DNA of 64,000 bases from JAGQVA01 sp041391725 (GTDB taxonomy: Bacteria > Bacteroidota > Bacteroidia > J057). A program made the translations under genes and the position numbers. Positions 8,591-18,200 of the stretch are shown here, piece after piece (position 1 is the stretch's first letter; each line of letters begins with the position of its first letter). The stretch lies in NCBI GenBank assembly GCA_041391725.1, contig JAWKNL010000005.1, forward strand, positions 260,222-324,221, in the 5' to 3' direction. The notes beneath the pieces are model-generated. The model did not search any database. It saw only the letters and a list, made by a program, of their open reading frames with translations, and had not been told where the DNA came from.

Positions 8591-8896
8591 TTACTCCCGA
8601 TCCTGCCAAATCTGCGTACTTCTCCGGTTATTAAAAACCGAAAGGATTCCGACCATTTCTCCGTCAAAATCATAGTAGATACAATAAGTCTTATGGAAAG
8701 GTTTATCCAAAAGAATTCGATAGCGTCCATTTATAACCGACTCATACCGGGTAGGATGGGTAAGGATTTTATCAATGGCTTCATCTATCCGAAGATTAAA
8801 TAAATCGCCATACCCTTTCCGGCTTGCTTAGAGATACGCAATCGCATCCAGCACTTCCTGGCGTGCTTCGGGATGGATCGTAAACAAATATTTCAT
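8591..8896 (-). pseudogene. ParE/RelE-family toxin, nonsense mutant
   Basis: Reading from the ATG at 8896 gives 101 codons of one continuous RelE/ParE-superfamily protein, interrupted by a TAA at codon 23 (8828-8830) and ending at TAA 8591-8593. Family features: MKYLFTIHPEARQEV at the N terminus (Phe/His-Pro-Ala helix), SVINGRYRILLDKPF in the central strands and IYYDFDGEMVGILSVFNNRR at the C terminus. Such toxins inhibit translation or gyrase. The premature stop leaves only 22 residues, so no active toxin is expected without readthrough. The start overlaps the antitoxin stop (ATGA), the standard type II arrangement. Confidence 0.8.
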
Positions 8897-9158
8897 GAAT
8901 TACGCATTGACCGCAATTCAGTCAGAAAATCTTCTCCCGGAATACCTTTGACTTTCCCCAAACGGAGCTCTTCCGAACGCCGATCAGTTCCGCTATAAAT
9001 TCCTCGGTTTCCCAGGGCATTTGTTCATCAGCAACCGTAGGGTGAATCTCTTCCGGCGCTATCCCACGAAGAATGGTAAGCGCAATCCGAATCCGCTGGA
9101 AAATCGGCAGCGAACCAATCAGCGAAAGTATTTGTTGTTCTTTCTGTTCGTAGGTCAT
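8893..9158 (-). pseudogene. Antitoxin of the broken type II pair, frameshifted
   Basis: The ATG at 9158 opens an acidic-to-amphipathic reading (MTYEQKEQQILSLIGSL...ETEEFIAELI) that is carried out of frame near 8968-8978. In the other frame the expected antitoxin tail continues as RSEELRLGKVKGIPGEDFL and ELRSMRNS, ending in a TGA that overlaps the toxin ATG. The whole span is 266 nt, one base short of a multiple of three, which fits a single deletion. Without the shift it would be an 88-residue protein. The tail of such antitoxins wraps the toxin, so the mutation removes the neutralising part. Confidence 0.75.
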
Positions 9159-9343
9159 AGTGCCAATATACGTAAAAGTCAGAAGAATACGCCGTTTTTA
9201 TCTTCAAAATTACCCTTTTGAAAAAGCATTTCAGGTAAGAAGTGAGCCCGGTTTTCCGGAGTTTAGGGATGAGGTGGCTGACTTTTTAGGGAGGGGGTTA
9301 AAATTATCTGTGATGATTGCTGCTTTTCAATCGGTGCGCACTT

Positions 9344-9356
9344 GGGGAAGAGGACA
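9344..9356. repeat. Candidate IS right-end motif, copy 3
   Basis: GGGGAAGAGGACA, identical to the copy at 6904-6916 and in the same orientation. It lies in the roughly 280-bp gap between the antitoxin promoter side and the second immunity-like gene, where I see no credible gene. Confidence 0.4.
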
Positions 9357-9437
9357 GATTGAAAGGGAAGAAAACACTACAATGTCTGATCGATTCTCCT
9401 TTTTTCAATTTCCTCCACTTTTCGTCCCAAACATGGT

Positions 9438-9869
9438 CTAAGTATAATTATCAGTTACAAAAACCTTCATCAGATCTTCTATCGAATTAGCTTTTTTTAT
9501 TTTATCCAAAAGAAAATTTTTATCAGTTATATCTGTCCAATAATTACGATTTTTATTTACTTCCGACTGGGCAAATTTCTTTAGCTGTTCCAAATTGAAA
9601 TTATTTTCCGTCTTTTCTAAATCAAAAGACACATAAAACATTGGATTAAAAAATTCAAACTTCCAAAAAGGGTTAAACTTATTTAATCTATTAATTTTCT
9701 TGATGACGTAATTATCGCCTGCTCGATCAATTATAGTACAATTTAGCAATTTTTGACTTCTTATAGTCAAGTCACTCAAACATATTAATTGATCCTTTGT
9801 CTTCATTAATTCTAAGTCTCTTTTATCTGGACCAAGTATTAAAATTGGAAATAGAATATTCTCAAACAT
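9438..9869 (-). CDS. Hypothetical protein, candidate immunity protein for the second Rhs tip
   Basis: About 143 residues from the ATG at 9869 (a TTG two codons earlier is possible). It is AT-rich and Asn/Lys-rich, with no signal peptide or membrane helix. Aromatic-rich stretch FNPFWKFEFFNPMFYVSF near residue 65. Family not recognised. It lies 14 bp after the second Rhs tip on the same strand, the usual place for a cognate immunity gene. That function is inferred from context alone. Confidence 0.5.
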   Translation of the reverse strand: MFENILFPILILGPDKRDLELMKTKDQLICLSDLTIRSQKLLNCTIIDRAGDNYVIKKINRLNKFNPFWKFEFFNPMFYVSFDLEKTENNFNLEQLKKFAQSEVNKNRNYWTDITDKNFLLDKIKKANSIEDLMKVFVTDNYT

Positions 9870-9883
9870 GTTCAAATTTATTT

Positions 9884-11023
9884 TTATCTTGTCCCTGATT
9901 GCATTCCTCTCAATCCGACAGAAATTCCAAGGGGTCCTATATAGCTAGGAGTGCCATAGTATAATCGTTGCATTCTATTTAGTTGAAGAATTCTACTATT
10001 TCCATGTATGGCTCTATGAATAGTTGCGCCATCATAGAAAACCCCATTTATAGCCCTTCCCCTTATAGGTTTCAAATTCCACATTTGATGTTTCAACCAG
10101 TTGGGAGCGATTCCCTGACTCTGGTACAGGAAAGCATGATGAATAGGTTCTCCAGGGCCAGCAAAACCAGATGTATGATAAAATCTTGAATAGTTTGTAT
10201 TGGGATCCCACCACATACGTGAATTCCAAGGTTGATTACCTTTCATCATCGCTCTAAACCCTCCCTGCGCCACCCCTTTTACAATAGATTTGACTAAAAA
10301 AACATCTGATACTGCCATAGTTGTATTAAACGTAGCCCATCCATAACGACCGTCTTGAAAATCATAATAGGCTTGTTTCCCCGACCCCCAAATAGGAACA
10401 AAAGATTCTCCAACCCCTACTTCTGGATAATCAGCTGGGTTCATCGTTTCAAAAGGCCCCATTCCACTTTCATCTGTACCCAGGTTTATAAATACGTTTC
10501 CATCACCGTCTCGTACATAATTAGAAGCATTGTGTGCATTCGGGTAAGTTTCTCTTAAAACCCTAATTCTATGATCTAAAGATTTCTCAAATCGACTTTG
10601 TGCTCTCATATCCACAGCTTCACCTGAACTATATATATGCCCTTCACCTATACTTTCATATTGACCAGATCCACTGTTCCACACAAAATCCATATTTTGT
10701 GATTGAAATGCATGCACATTGCCATTCACGTCAGTCATCCAGGAACTTCCTGACGGAATGGAAAGCTCACCGCCACGAGGAGTTGAAACTGTTTCACAAT
10801 CTCCGTCTGGACAATTGCCAAGAGGATCAGTACTAGTAATTGGATTATTAAAAACGAAATTATACGGGCTTTGATTAGGGAACTGGCTCATTTCAGGGTC
10901 TAAACTAAGCCATCTTCCAATTCTCGAATCATATTGTCTATAGTAAGTAGTATTACTATTGCCTTGTCCCGCAATTTCCCCATCTCCCTCCATTCCATTA
11001 AACCCAAACCGATAATCCCCCAA
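9884..11023 (-). CDS. Rhs core end plus toxin-like tip, second orphan cassette
   Basis: The counted start is a TTG inside the Rhs core; the true protein would begin far upstream. Residues 1-70 are canonical core: GDYRFGFNGMEGDGE, RQYDSRIGRWLSLDP, SPYNFVFNNPITSTDPLG. About 300 variable residues follow. A middle stretch with YDFQDGRYGWATFNTTMAVSDVFLVKSIVKG is hydrophobic and looks like a pre-toxin segment. The last 120 residues carry GEPIHHAFLYQ, NWLKHQMWNLKPI and ATIHRAIHG, an ordered HH...N...H pattern that could be an HNH/AHH-type nuclease fold. That last assignment is a guess from residue spacing. The upstream core continues in another frame. Confidence 0.6.
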   Translation of the reverse strand: MGDYRFGFNGMEGDGEIAGQGNSNTTYYRQYDSRIGRWLSLDPEMSQFPNQSPYNFVFNNPITSTDPLGNCPDGDCETVSTPRGGELSIPSGSSWMTDVNGNVHAFQSQNMDFVWNSGSGQYESIGEGHIYSSGEAVDMRAQSRFEKSLDHRIRVLRETYPNAHNASNYVRDGDGNVFINLGTDESGMGPFETMNPADYPEVGVGESFVPIWGSGKQAYYDFQDGRYGWATFNTTMAVSDVFLVKSIVKGVAQGGFRAMMKGNQPWNSRMWWDPNTNYSRFYHTSGFAGPGEPIHHAFLYQSQGIAPNWLKHQMWNLKPIRGRAINGVFYDGATIHRAIHGNSRILQLNRMQRLYYGTPSYIGPLGISVGLRGMQSGTR

Positions 11024-11322
11024 GTTACAGAACGCCCCGGCATCGCCGAGCCAAACGGGTAGTAGTCCGTCGCTGTAATCACCTCCGCCGCATACGAGGC
11101 GATGTAAAAGACGCCGTCGTTGTCGTCTAAGATAACACTTTTTTTGTCAGAAACCGTAGCCAGGACATTACCTAAATGATTGGAAAGCTCATAATATTTC
11201 AAACTCAGCCGCCGCGTGTGGGTCGTGGCGGGGCCGGTCGGGGGTGTGGGCTTGTCCAGCGTAGTGAACGTGTAGTCGAAGGTCTCCGAGTCGGGGTCGT
11301 CTTCGGTTTTCCACAACTCCAT
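11024..11322 (-). pseudogene. Rhs core segment in shifted frame, truncated
   Basis: Minus-strand translation gives YELSNHLGNVLATVSD, AEVITATDYYPFG and MPGR, the standard run-up to the DYRFGF core. It then loses frame at 11021-11035, where one extra base would restore R-S-x-N-L-G-D-Y-R-F-G-F. At its upstream end recognisable Rhs sequence stops at about 11322, 9 bp from the 52-bp palindrome. The large N-terminal shell is therefore absent. It forms one broken gene with the fragment at 9884. Confidence 0.7.
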
Positions 11323-11330
11323 GCCTGGAG

Positions 11331-11382
11331 GGACAGGTCGCGGAAGGGACAGGTCGCGACCTGTCCCTTCCGCGACCTGTCC
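11331..11382. repeat. Perfect 52-bp palindrome
   Basis: Two 26-bp arms meet with no spacer and no mismatch. Each arm contains GGACAGGTCGCG once at its outer side and GGACAGGTCG again at the centre, separated by GAAG, so the palindrome is nested. It lies exactly at the point where Rhs homology ends and 69 bp from the stop of the protease gene. A transcript through it would form a very stable hairpin without a U tract. Confidence 0.9.
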
Positions 11383-11410
11383 TTACGTCGTGTTCAAACA
11401 CAATAGTGTG

Positions 11411-11433
11411 GGTTTCCCCGCCCCGGGGAAACC
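11411..11433. terminator. Hairpin downstream of the M36 protease gene
   Basis: Arms GGTTTCCCCG and CGGGGAAACC around a CCC loop, 18 bp past the protease stop on the minus strand. There is no clear U tract, so it may stabilise the mRNA end rather than terminate by itself. Confidence 0.4.
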
Positions 11434-11451
11434 ACTACAATAAAATGCGCG

Positions 11452-14400
11452 TTATTCCACCACCAGTCTCAGATACTGACGTCCTCTGGCCGTAATTACC
11501 TGTATCAGATATACTGCCGGCGGTAGTGCTCGGATGTCCCAGTCAGTATAAGTTGTGCCCGCCTGAATGGTTTTCTGTCCGATCAGCCTCCCATCGGCTG
11601 CAATAAGTGCCAGCGTGGCAGTTTCATTCAGCGACTGGCTGAAACTGATTCTGACTTCTGTCTCGGCTGGGTTGGGCTGGAGTTGTACCCTGAGCCCCGG
11701 TTCCAGCGTTCCGATCCCCACCGATGGCTCGATGAATATCGTATCAGTATAGGTACAGATTCCATTCACTGTAAGGCTGACCACAAAGGAACCGATGCCG
11801 GGATACAGGTGAACAGGGTTTTGCTGGGTTGCGGTCAGTCCGTCGCCAAAACTCCACAGCCAGTCAGTGGCCCCCTGCGACAGGTCGGTGAAAGTTACCT
11901 CCTTGACGAGACTGTCCTGTGTGTAGGTAAATTCTGCCGAACTTACGGTTACATTGACCGTCGCTTTGTCGGACAGGCAGGACTCTCCCTGTACTTCCCA
12001 GTCGTAGAAGTAGTAATAAAATCCGGCTGGATTGGTGGTTGCAGACGAACTGGTGATACTCACCAGTCCGGGAATGGTGTAGGGATAGCTGGCACCGGCA
12101 TTGTTGCGGTAAAGATCAGCAAAACTGGTACCTATGCTATAGGTTCCTGCTCCGGGAACCTCGAGGTTCAGGGTAATCCGCTGCGGGCCCGCTGCCGGGA
12201 TGGAGACGGTGACCTGATCTACCACATTACCGCTGGCATCGGTGTCATCCCAGATAGAAATGGTGCGGTTACCCGGAGCGCCTGCATCAACCCAGACAGA
12301 AATCAGCGTAAATCCACCTTCAGCTGTAAAATTAAGCGCGCCGGTAAAAGCATTATTGTGATATCCGCCTGTACCCAGGGTGTTATCAGCAGGGCCTACA
12401 TATTGAATAGGGGCGACAATGGTTTCCTCCACCAGAAAACTCGTATCTGCTGAAAGTGCCAGTGTCTGGAATACAACTCCGGTGTTGAGAACGTTTCCGT
12501 TGTTGTCATACCAGGTGTAGGTTCCGCTTCCATTCACACTGAGCGTGGCTGTTTCTCCTTCACATATCGCAGCATCTGCCACGATGGGTGCGGGTGCAAG
12601 CGTGATCGTAACGGTTTGGGTAAGGGTATCGCTTCCCAGTGAGTTGGAGGCTATGAGCACTACGTTGTATGTGCCGCTGGCTGTGTAGATGTGAACCGGA
12701 TTCTGGGTTGTGTCAGAATTTCCGTCGCCAAAATTCCAGTTCCAGTGCTGGGCAATATTGGTTGATTTGTCGGTAAATTCTATCCGGTTGTTGCAGTTGG
12801 AGGTAACGGAGTAAACGTAATCGGCAACCGGCGGCGTAACGGGTTGCAGGCAGATAGGGGGAAGATCATAAGCTTCTATCTGGTCTGTGCGGCTGTTGAC
12901 ACTGCCCTGATCCGCACTGAAGCCCAGTCCGCGACGGGCAAATGCGTTCCAGATCAGGCACTGGTTGGCGCCTCCGTTGTTGATCTGGTCTGCAAGGAGA
13001 ATGGCATCCCTGCCGTCCACAAAACCCGGCTCACAGGCCTGGAGTTTCATTCCGTCCATCACCAGTTGCATGGCAATATTGTTGCCCCCGGTGCCATTGT
13101 ACTGGTCTTCATCAAACCCGTACTGGTCGATCAGATCCAATGTCAGGTCCCACAGCATAGTGCACCATACAAAGCCGATTCCGTGCGGCTGTGATACGCC
13201 AAACTGGTTGTTGGTGTCGTCGTAGGTATAGGGATTTACAGAAAAATCGTAGGAATAGGGTGCATTCCGGATTCCGATACCAGTAGTAGGTTCGAAAATA
13301 GCATAGGTGCCGATTCCCCGGTTGACAAAACCGGTATCAATACTGAGCATAATTGCAAAATAATCGCTCCATCCTTCGCCCATCTGTTCCGCATTACCCA
13401 GACAGTCTGTATTGCTTCCCCCTCCGGTAAGACGGTTGGAGATACCATGGGCGTATTCGTGTGCAATGATCCCGTTGTCAAAATCTCCGTCGCGGTCAAA
13501 ATTTCCCGAAAAATCCTGTAGGGTAACATTCACCGTACTCCCCGCCGCGATCTGTGCACGGATGAGATTTCCATCTGCCTGTCGTATGATGACGGAGGGA
13601 ATGGTGATGGTGGAGGATGTACCTCCCATCGGAGCAGGATTGCCGCCGGCATTGTTGACAACAATCACGGCAACAGCCCCTGCATTCTGTGCTGCCTGCA
13701 CTTTGGCGACAAAGGTGCAGTTACCCCGGTTGATCATCACAATTTTTCCGGACATGGCGGCACTGTTGAGAAACGGCTCACATCCGTCGGCAGTATCGGC
13801 ACCTGCTCCGTCGTTGACAATGACGATATCAGCAGTGATGGGCGTCGGGCCTACGGCGGGGCCAAAATTTGCACCTGCAGTAATGTATTTCCCCGCAATA
13901 GCACCGGGGGTATTGACTGTGAGGAAACTGTCGTTGCCTGTATTTGCAGCCCAGAGATACATTTGCATTCTCGGGTTGGAACCGTCTGGCGGTGTGCCAA
14001 AGTTGGCGTTATTCAATCCGCCCCCATCCTGTGCATCTGCGAATACATAATCGCCGCCAAGTCCGTTTCCGGAGTAATTGGTCTCCTGAAAATTGCCTGC
14101 CTGTTCGTCAAAACCATACTGCCAGGCGTAGTCGTGCATGATATTGTTGAGGTAAAACAGGTTGGTGATTGCTGCATCCTGGTATGCAGCGGGCGGCTGA
14201 TTGAGATTCAGCGGAAAGTCAAAATCGAGCAGCGCCCCGCCATCAGGACTATATCCTGGTGTATCGTCGTCATCTGCGTCTTCGCTGGCATGTACATTAT
14301 TTCCTCGGGTAATGGTATATTCTGCACCCGTGATTCCGTCTGTATCATGCCATCCAAATGGAGACGCAAGTGAATCCGCAGGTTCGATTTCAAGGGTGCG

Positions 14401-15102
14401 CGGGCCAAAGCTGGGGCTTTCAATCCGGTAGCGGAATACCCTGTACTGGCCGGGACTGCCCATAGATTCGGTTTTCTGAAACACAGATTCAACAGAAGCT
14501 TCTGGATGTGCATGACTTTCTGTGGGATGACCGGGAAAGGTACATTCCGCCATCCAGTCCACCTTGTTGATGAGGCTTCCGTCAATGGCATTGATCCGTA
14601 CACTCCACCAGTGTTTTCCGTCTGCGGTATGAATAGAAAGATTCCAGCTTAGAAACAACTCACCTTCGGGCCCCGGGGTGTACATCAACTTTACGGGGAG
14701 TCCGGAAGGAGTCCCTCCGCCCAGGCTGGCAATGGCAGATGTTATTGCCTGAGATGGAGAGAGAACAGGATTTGAGCCTTCTGCACGGAGAGATATATTT
14801 TTTTCCAGCCGGGAAGTCATACTTACCACTTTACCTTCTTTTATGGCAAAATTGGCTACAGCATTATAAACCGGAATCCCGTTGTATATCTGGCGGATAT
14901 GGACGTGGGTAAGTCCGTTGTGCCGGGAGGAAAACTGGTCGGTAATTTCCCATTCTGCGACATCTGAGGGCAGAAACCCTTTCTCCGAAGCGTAATTGTC
15001 CAGATAAGGCTGGATCAGTCCGTCAACTTTTTGAGACCAGAGAAAAGCGGGAAAAAGGAAGAGAATAAAAAGTACAGGGTTTTTGAGTGAAATAAAGCGC
15101 AT
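11452..15102 (-). CDS. Secreted M36 (fungalysin-type) metalloprotease with PKD domains and T9SS tail
   Basis: 1216 residues. Signal peptide at residues 1-23 (PAFLWSQ cleavage region). It is followed by an FTP/PepSY-like propeptide (about 40-190) and the catalytic domain with zinc motif HEYAHGISNRL near residue 545 and the third ligand in QMGEGWSDYF. A PA domain is inserted before the zinc motif (about 400-530). Then come two PKD domains (each with WxFGDG; about 755-835 and 1075-1140), separated by a beta-sandwich region, and a C-terminal type IX sorting domain (VQLQPNPAETEVRISF...LPPAVYLIQV). It should be exported to the outer surface and degrade extracellular protein. All catalytic residues are present. 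The gene stands alone beside the Rhs debris. Confidence 0.93.
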   Translation of the reverse strand: MRFISLKNPVLFILFLFPAFLWSQKVDGLIQPYLDNYASEKGFLPSDVAEWEITDQFSSRHNGLTHVHIRQIYNGIPVYNAVANFAIKEGKVVSMTSRLEKNISLRAEGSNPVLSPSQAITSAIASLGGGTPSGLPVKLMYTPGPEGELFLSWNLSIHTADGKHWWSVRINAIDGSLINKVDWMAECTFPGHPTESHAHPEASVESVFQKTESMGSPGQYRVFRYRIESPSFGPRTLEIEPADSLASPFGWHDTDGITGAEYTITRGNNVHASEDADDDDTPGYSPDGGALLDFDFPLNLNQPPAAYQDAAITNLFYLNNIMHDYAWQYGFDEQAGNFQETNYSGNGLGGDYVFADAQDGGGLNNANFGTPPDGSNPRMQMYLWAANTGNDSFLTVNTPGAIAGKYITAGANFGPAVGPTPITADIVIVNDGAGADTADGCEPFLNSAAMSGKIVMINRGNCTFVAKVQAAQNAGAVAVIVVNNAGGNPAPMGGTSSTITIPSVIIRQADGNLIRAQIAAGSTVNVTLQDFSGNFDRDGDFDNGIIAHEYAHGISNRLTGGGSNTDCLGNAEQMGEGWSDYFAIMLSIDTGFVNRGIGTYAIFEPTTGIGIRNAPYSYDFSVNPYTYDDTNNQFGVSQPHGIGFVWCTMLWDLTLDLIDQYGFDEDQYNGTGGNNIAMQLVMDGMKLQACEPGFVDGRDAILLADQINNGGANQCLIWNAFARRGLGFSADQGSVNSRTDQIEAYDLPPICLQPVTPPVADYVYSVTSNCNNRIEFTDKSTNIAQHWNWNFGDGNSDTTQNPVHIYTASGTYNVVLIASNSLGSDTLTQTVTITLAPAPIVADAAICEGETATLSVNGSGTYTWYDNNGNVLNTGVVFQTLALSADTSFLVEETIVAPIQYVGPADNTLGTGGYHNNAFTGALNFTAEGGFTLISVWVDAGAPGNRTISIWDDTDASGNVVDQVTVSIPAAGPQRITLNLEVPGAGTYSIGTSFADLYRNNAGASYPYTIPGLVSITSSSATTNPAGFYYYFYDWEVQGESCLSDKATVNVTVSSAEFTYTQDSLVKEVTFTDLSQGATDWLWSFGDGLTATQQNPVHLYPGIGSFVVSLTVNGICTYTDTIFIEPSVGIGTLEPGLRVQLQPNPAETEVRISFSQSLNETATLALIAADGRLIGQKTIQAGTTYTDWDIRALPPAVYLIQVITARGRQYLRLVVE

Positions 15103-15256
15103 GATATTTCAATGGGAGAGTGTATGGATGGGTATAAATGGGTATAAACTGGAAATATAAGTATCAGACAACCATTTACCCTAATAATTTTCACGCAATT
15201 AACCCGGATTTTCCACATGTTTATGTGATGTCAGGGTCTGGGAAATAGAAAAGAAA

Positions 15257-18200
15257 ATGGATAGCTTGCATGTTCGGAAATCCTACAATATGCGTTTTGC
15301 AGCATTTCTACCTGCTTTTCTGGTGTTTTTTTTCCTGTCTTATGCAGGAGCACAGGATTTTACTGTTCGTACTATTGGTCTTTCCGAGGGCCTGTCGCAG
15401 AGCAGTATCAATGCCATTGTTCAGGATGATCAGGGATTTTTATGGTTTGCTACCCAGGACGGCCTCAACCGGTACGACGGATACGAATTTGAGGTAATGA
15501 AAAATGAACCCTTCGATACCGGTTCGCTTTCCCACAACCATATCACCGCATTGTATTTCGACGCTCGTGGAAATCTTTGGGCAGGGACGACCTCCGGGCT
15601 GAATGTATTTCTCCCTCAAAGCCGGAAATTCCGCCGATTTTTTTTAGATTCCAATAATCCATATTCGATTTCCGGGAGCCAGATTACCTGCTTTTATGAA
15701 ACAGCCGAAGGGGTGTTATGGGTGGGGACAAATGAAGGACTCTGCCGGATGCGTTTGAATACTGTCAATAAAATTGCCACAGATACATTTCTTTTTGAGC
15801 GAATACCTATTCCACCCTCCGCTGATGCTCCTTCAGAAAAATATTCGCCCGAAAACATCATCCTCTGCCTGAGTGAGTGGAAAGACACCTTGTGGATCGG
15901 TACGCGCAATGGGCTGTTTACCCGGTCCAGAGAAGGTAAAGTTGAAAGATATAACTCCGGTTTTGGTTCTGAAAACCAAAATCCGCTGACAATCAAAGCG
16001 CTGGGTGCAGATAGTGCCGGGCATTTTTACCTTTTTACCAATCAGGGGAATTACAGGAGAACGGAGGCCTCCGCAACTTTTGAATCCGGAATTTTTCCTT
16101 CACGCCATCATCCCGGGGGCGTTCCGGTTCACCGCTTTCTGTGCGATCGGGCGGGAAATATTCTCCTGGCCACAGAAGGGTACGGGATTTTGCGGTACAA
16201 ACCCGGAGAAGAAAAACAATGGCCACCGCCCCAATGGATGGGAGAAGAACCAGCAAATATGGCCGACAACTGGATGTTTGACATTATCGAAGACAAACTT
16301 TCCCCCGGTACTTACTGGGCAGGCACTGCGGTAGGAGGAATCCGGCATATTCTGAAGAACACGCGAAAATTTTATTCCAACCCCGGACTTGAACCTCAAC
16401 TTCAGACATTTGTCCGATCCTCTTTCATCGATAGCCGCGGAATCGTATGGCTGGGGCTGGAAAATGGCCTCATTCGCCACGATGAAAAAGCAAATACCAG
16501 CAGGGTTTTTCCGCAAGTCAGCGAAAAGTCCCGCATCGTGTACAAATTTTTTGAAGACTCGCGCGGGCAGGTGTGGCTTGGAACAGAAAACGGGCTGTTT
16601 GTCGTTTCTGAAAAAGGCGGACTTCGATTCCGGGAAATCTTCCTTCCCGATTCACTCAAAGACCGCCGGATATCTGAGATCAAAGAAGCCGCGGATGGAA
16701 AACTCTGGTTGGGAACCGGTTCGTCGCTGGTTCTTTTTGACCCGAAAGAAGACGATATCCTCGCCGTTTCCCATCCATTGGATTCGCTTTTTGGGAAGGG
16801 GAAATATGGATTTATCACGGATTGGAAAATGGACAGAAAAGGAAGGCTCTGGGTTTCCTCCCTTAGCGGATTGGTGCGCATCGACCGGCCTGAGCACCTG
16901 TTTTATTCTTCCGGTGAGGATTGGGAAATCAAATATTTTCACCACAACCCTGCGGATGTCCATAGTCTGAGAAATGAATCTGTCAGCAATATCGCACTAG
17001 ACGATTCGGGTTTGGTATGGCTGGGAACCATGAACGGACTGATTCGGGTGGAGGAAAACGATGGGCAAATACGGTTTCATGCATTTACAGAAAAAGATGG
17101 ACTGGCCAATAATGTCATTTACGCGCTGGCCTTTGATGATCAGACCCATTCCCTCTGGATGAGTACCAACCGCGGCCTTACCCGGTTTGATCCTCACGCC
17201 TTCAGGGCAGATAATTACGATATACGAGACGGACTTCAGGACAATGAATTTAACCAGTGTGCGATAGGCAAAAGCAGGAATGGGCAGTTGATTTTTGGTG
17301 GATTGCGCGGTTATACCCGGTTTTCTCCAGGCGAAATTACCCGGGATAAAACACCCCCACAGATATGGATTACCTCGTTTTCAGGTGGAGACGGCCAGGA
17401 TCGGGAAATGCTGTACTATAACCCCGAACCCTTAAAACTCAGATACACCGAAAACACTTTTACCATTGGTTACACCGGACTGAATTACAAAAACACAACC
17501 CAAAATATGTATGCCTATCGTCTGGTGCTGGATGGCGATACAGTGGCTGCAAAATGGGTTCAAACCGGAAATTCCCGACAGGCCAGTATTACCAATCTTC
17601 CACCGGGAGAATACACCTTTCAGGTAAAAGCCGCCAATAGTGACGGGATATGGTCTGCCTCCACTGCCGATCTTGCCATCGTGATTTTACCCCCCTTCTG
17701 GCAGACCTGGTGGTTTTACCTGATTTCGCTTACGCTGCTGGGTAGTTTGCTGGGGTCATTTCATATCTATCGCCTCAGACAGAAAGTTCGGCGCGTGATG
17801 GAACTTGAGCGCGTGCGGAAAAATACGGCTGCCGATTTTCACGATGAACTGGGGCACAAACTGACGATTATCTCCCTCTTTGGCGAAATACTGAAAAACC
17901 AGTTGGAAGGGGTTTCGGAGAAAAGTCTGCCGCATTTAAATAAAATGATTTCCACTTCCAACAGCCTGTATTATTCCATGAAAGACCTTCTCTGGGTGCT
18001 CGACCCTGAAAAAGACTCTTTTCTGGATATGGCCATCTTGCTGAAGGATTTTGGTGATGAATTGTTTGACAAAACAGGGGTGAGTTTTGTGGTCGAAGGC
18101 ATAAAGGACGAAATGTCAAAGAAAATACTGCCGATGGAACTGAAGCGCCATATTGTGCTGATATTCAAGGAGGTGATGAATAACAGCTTAAAGCATTCCG

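Noticed and set aside
9160..9441. 93-codon open frame between the antitoxin and the second immunity-like gene
   Set aside because: No protein-like composition or motif, and it runs through the candidate IS-end motif and simple sequence.
11683..14373. Several 130-256-codon open frames antisense to the M36 protease gene
   Set aside because: All overlap the protease, which shows full domain structure; none has a recognisable protein feature.
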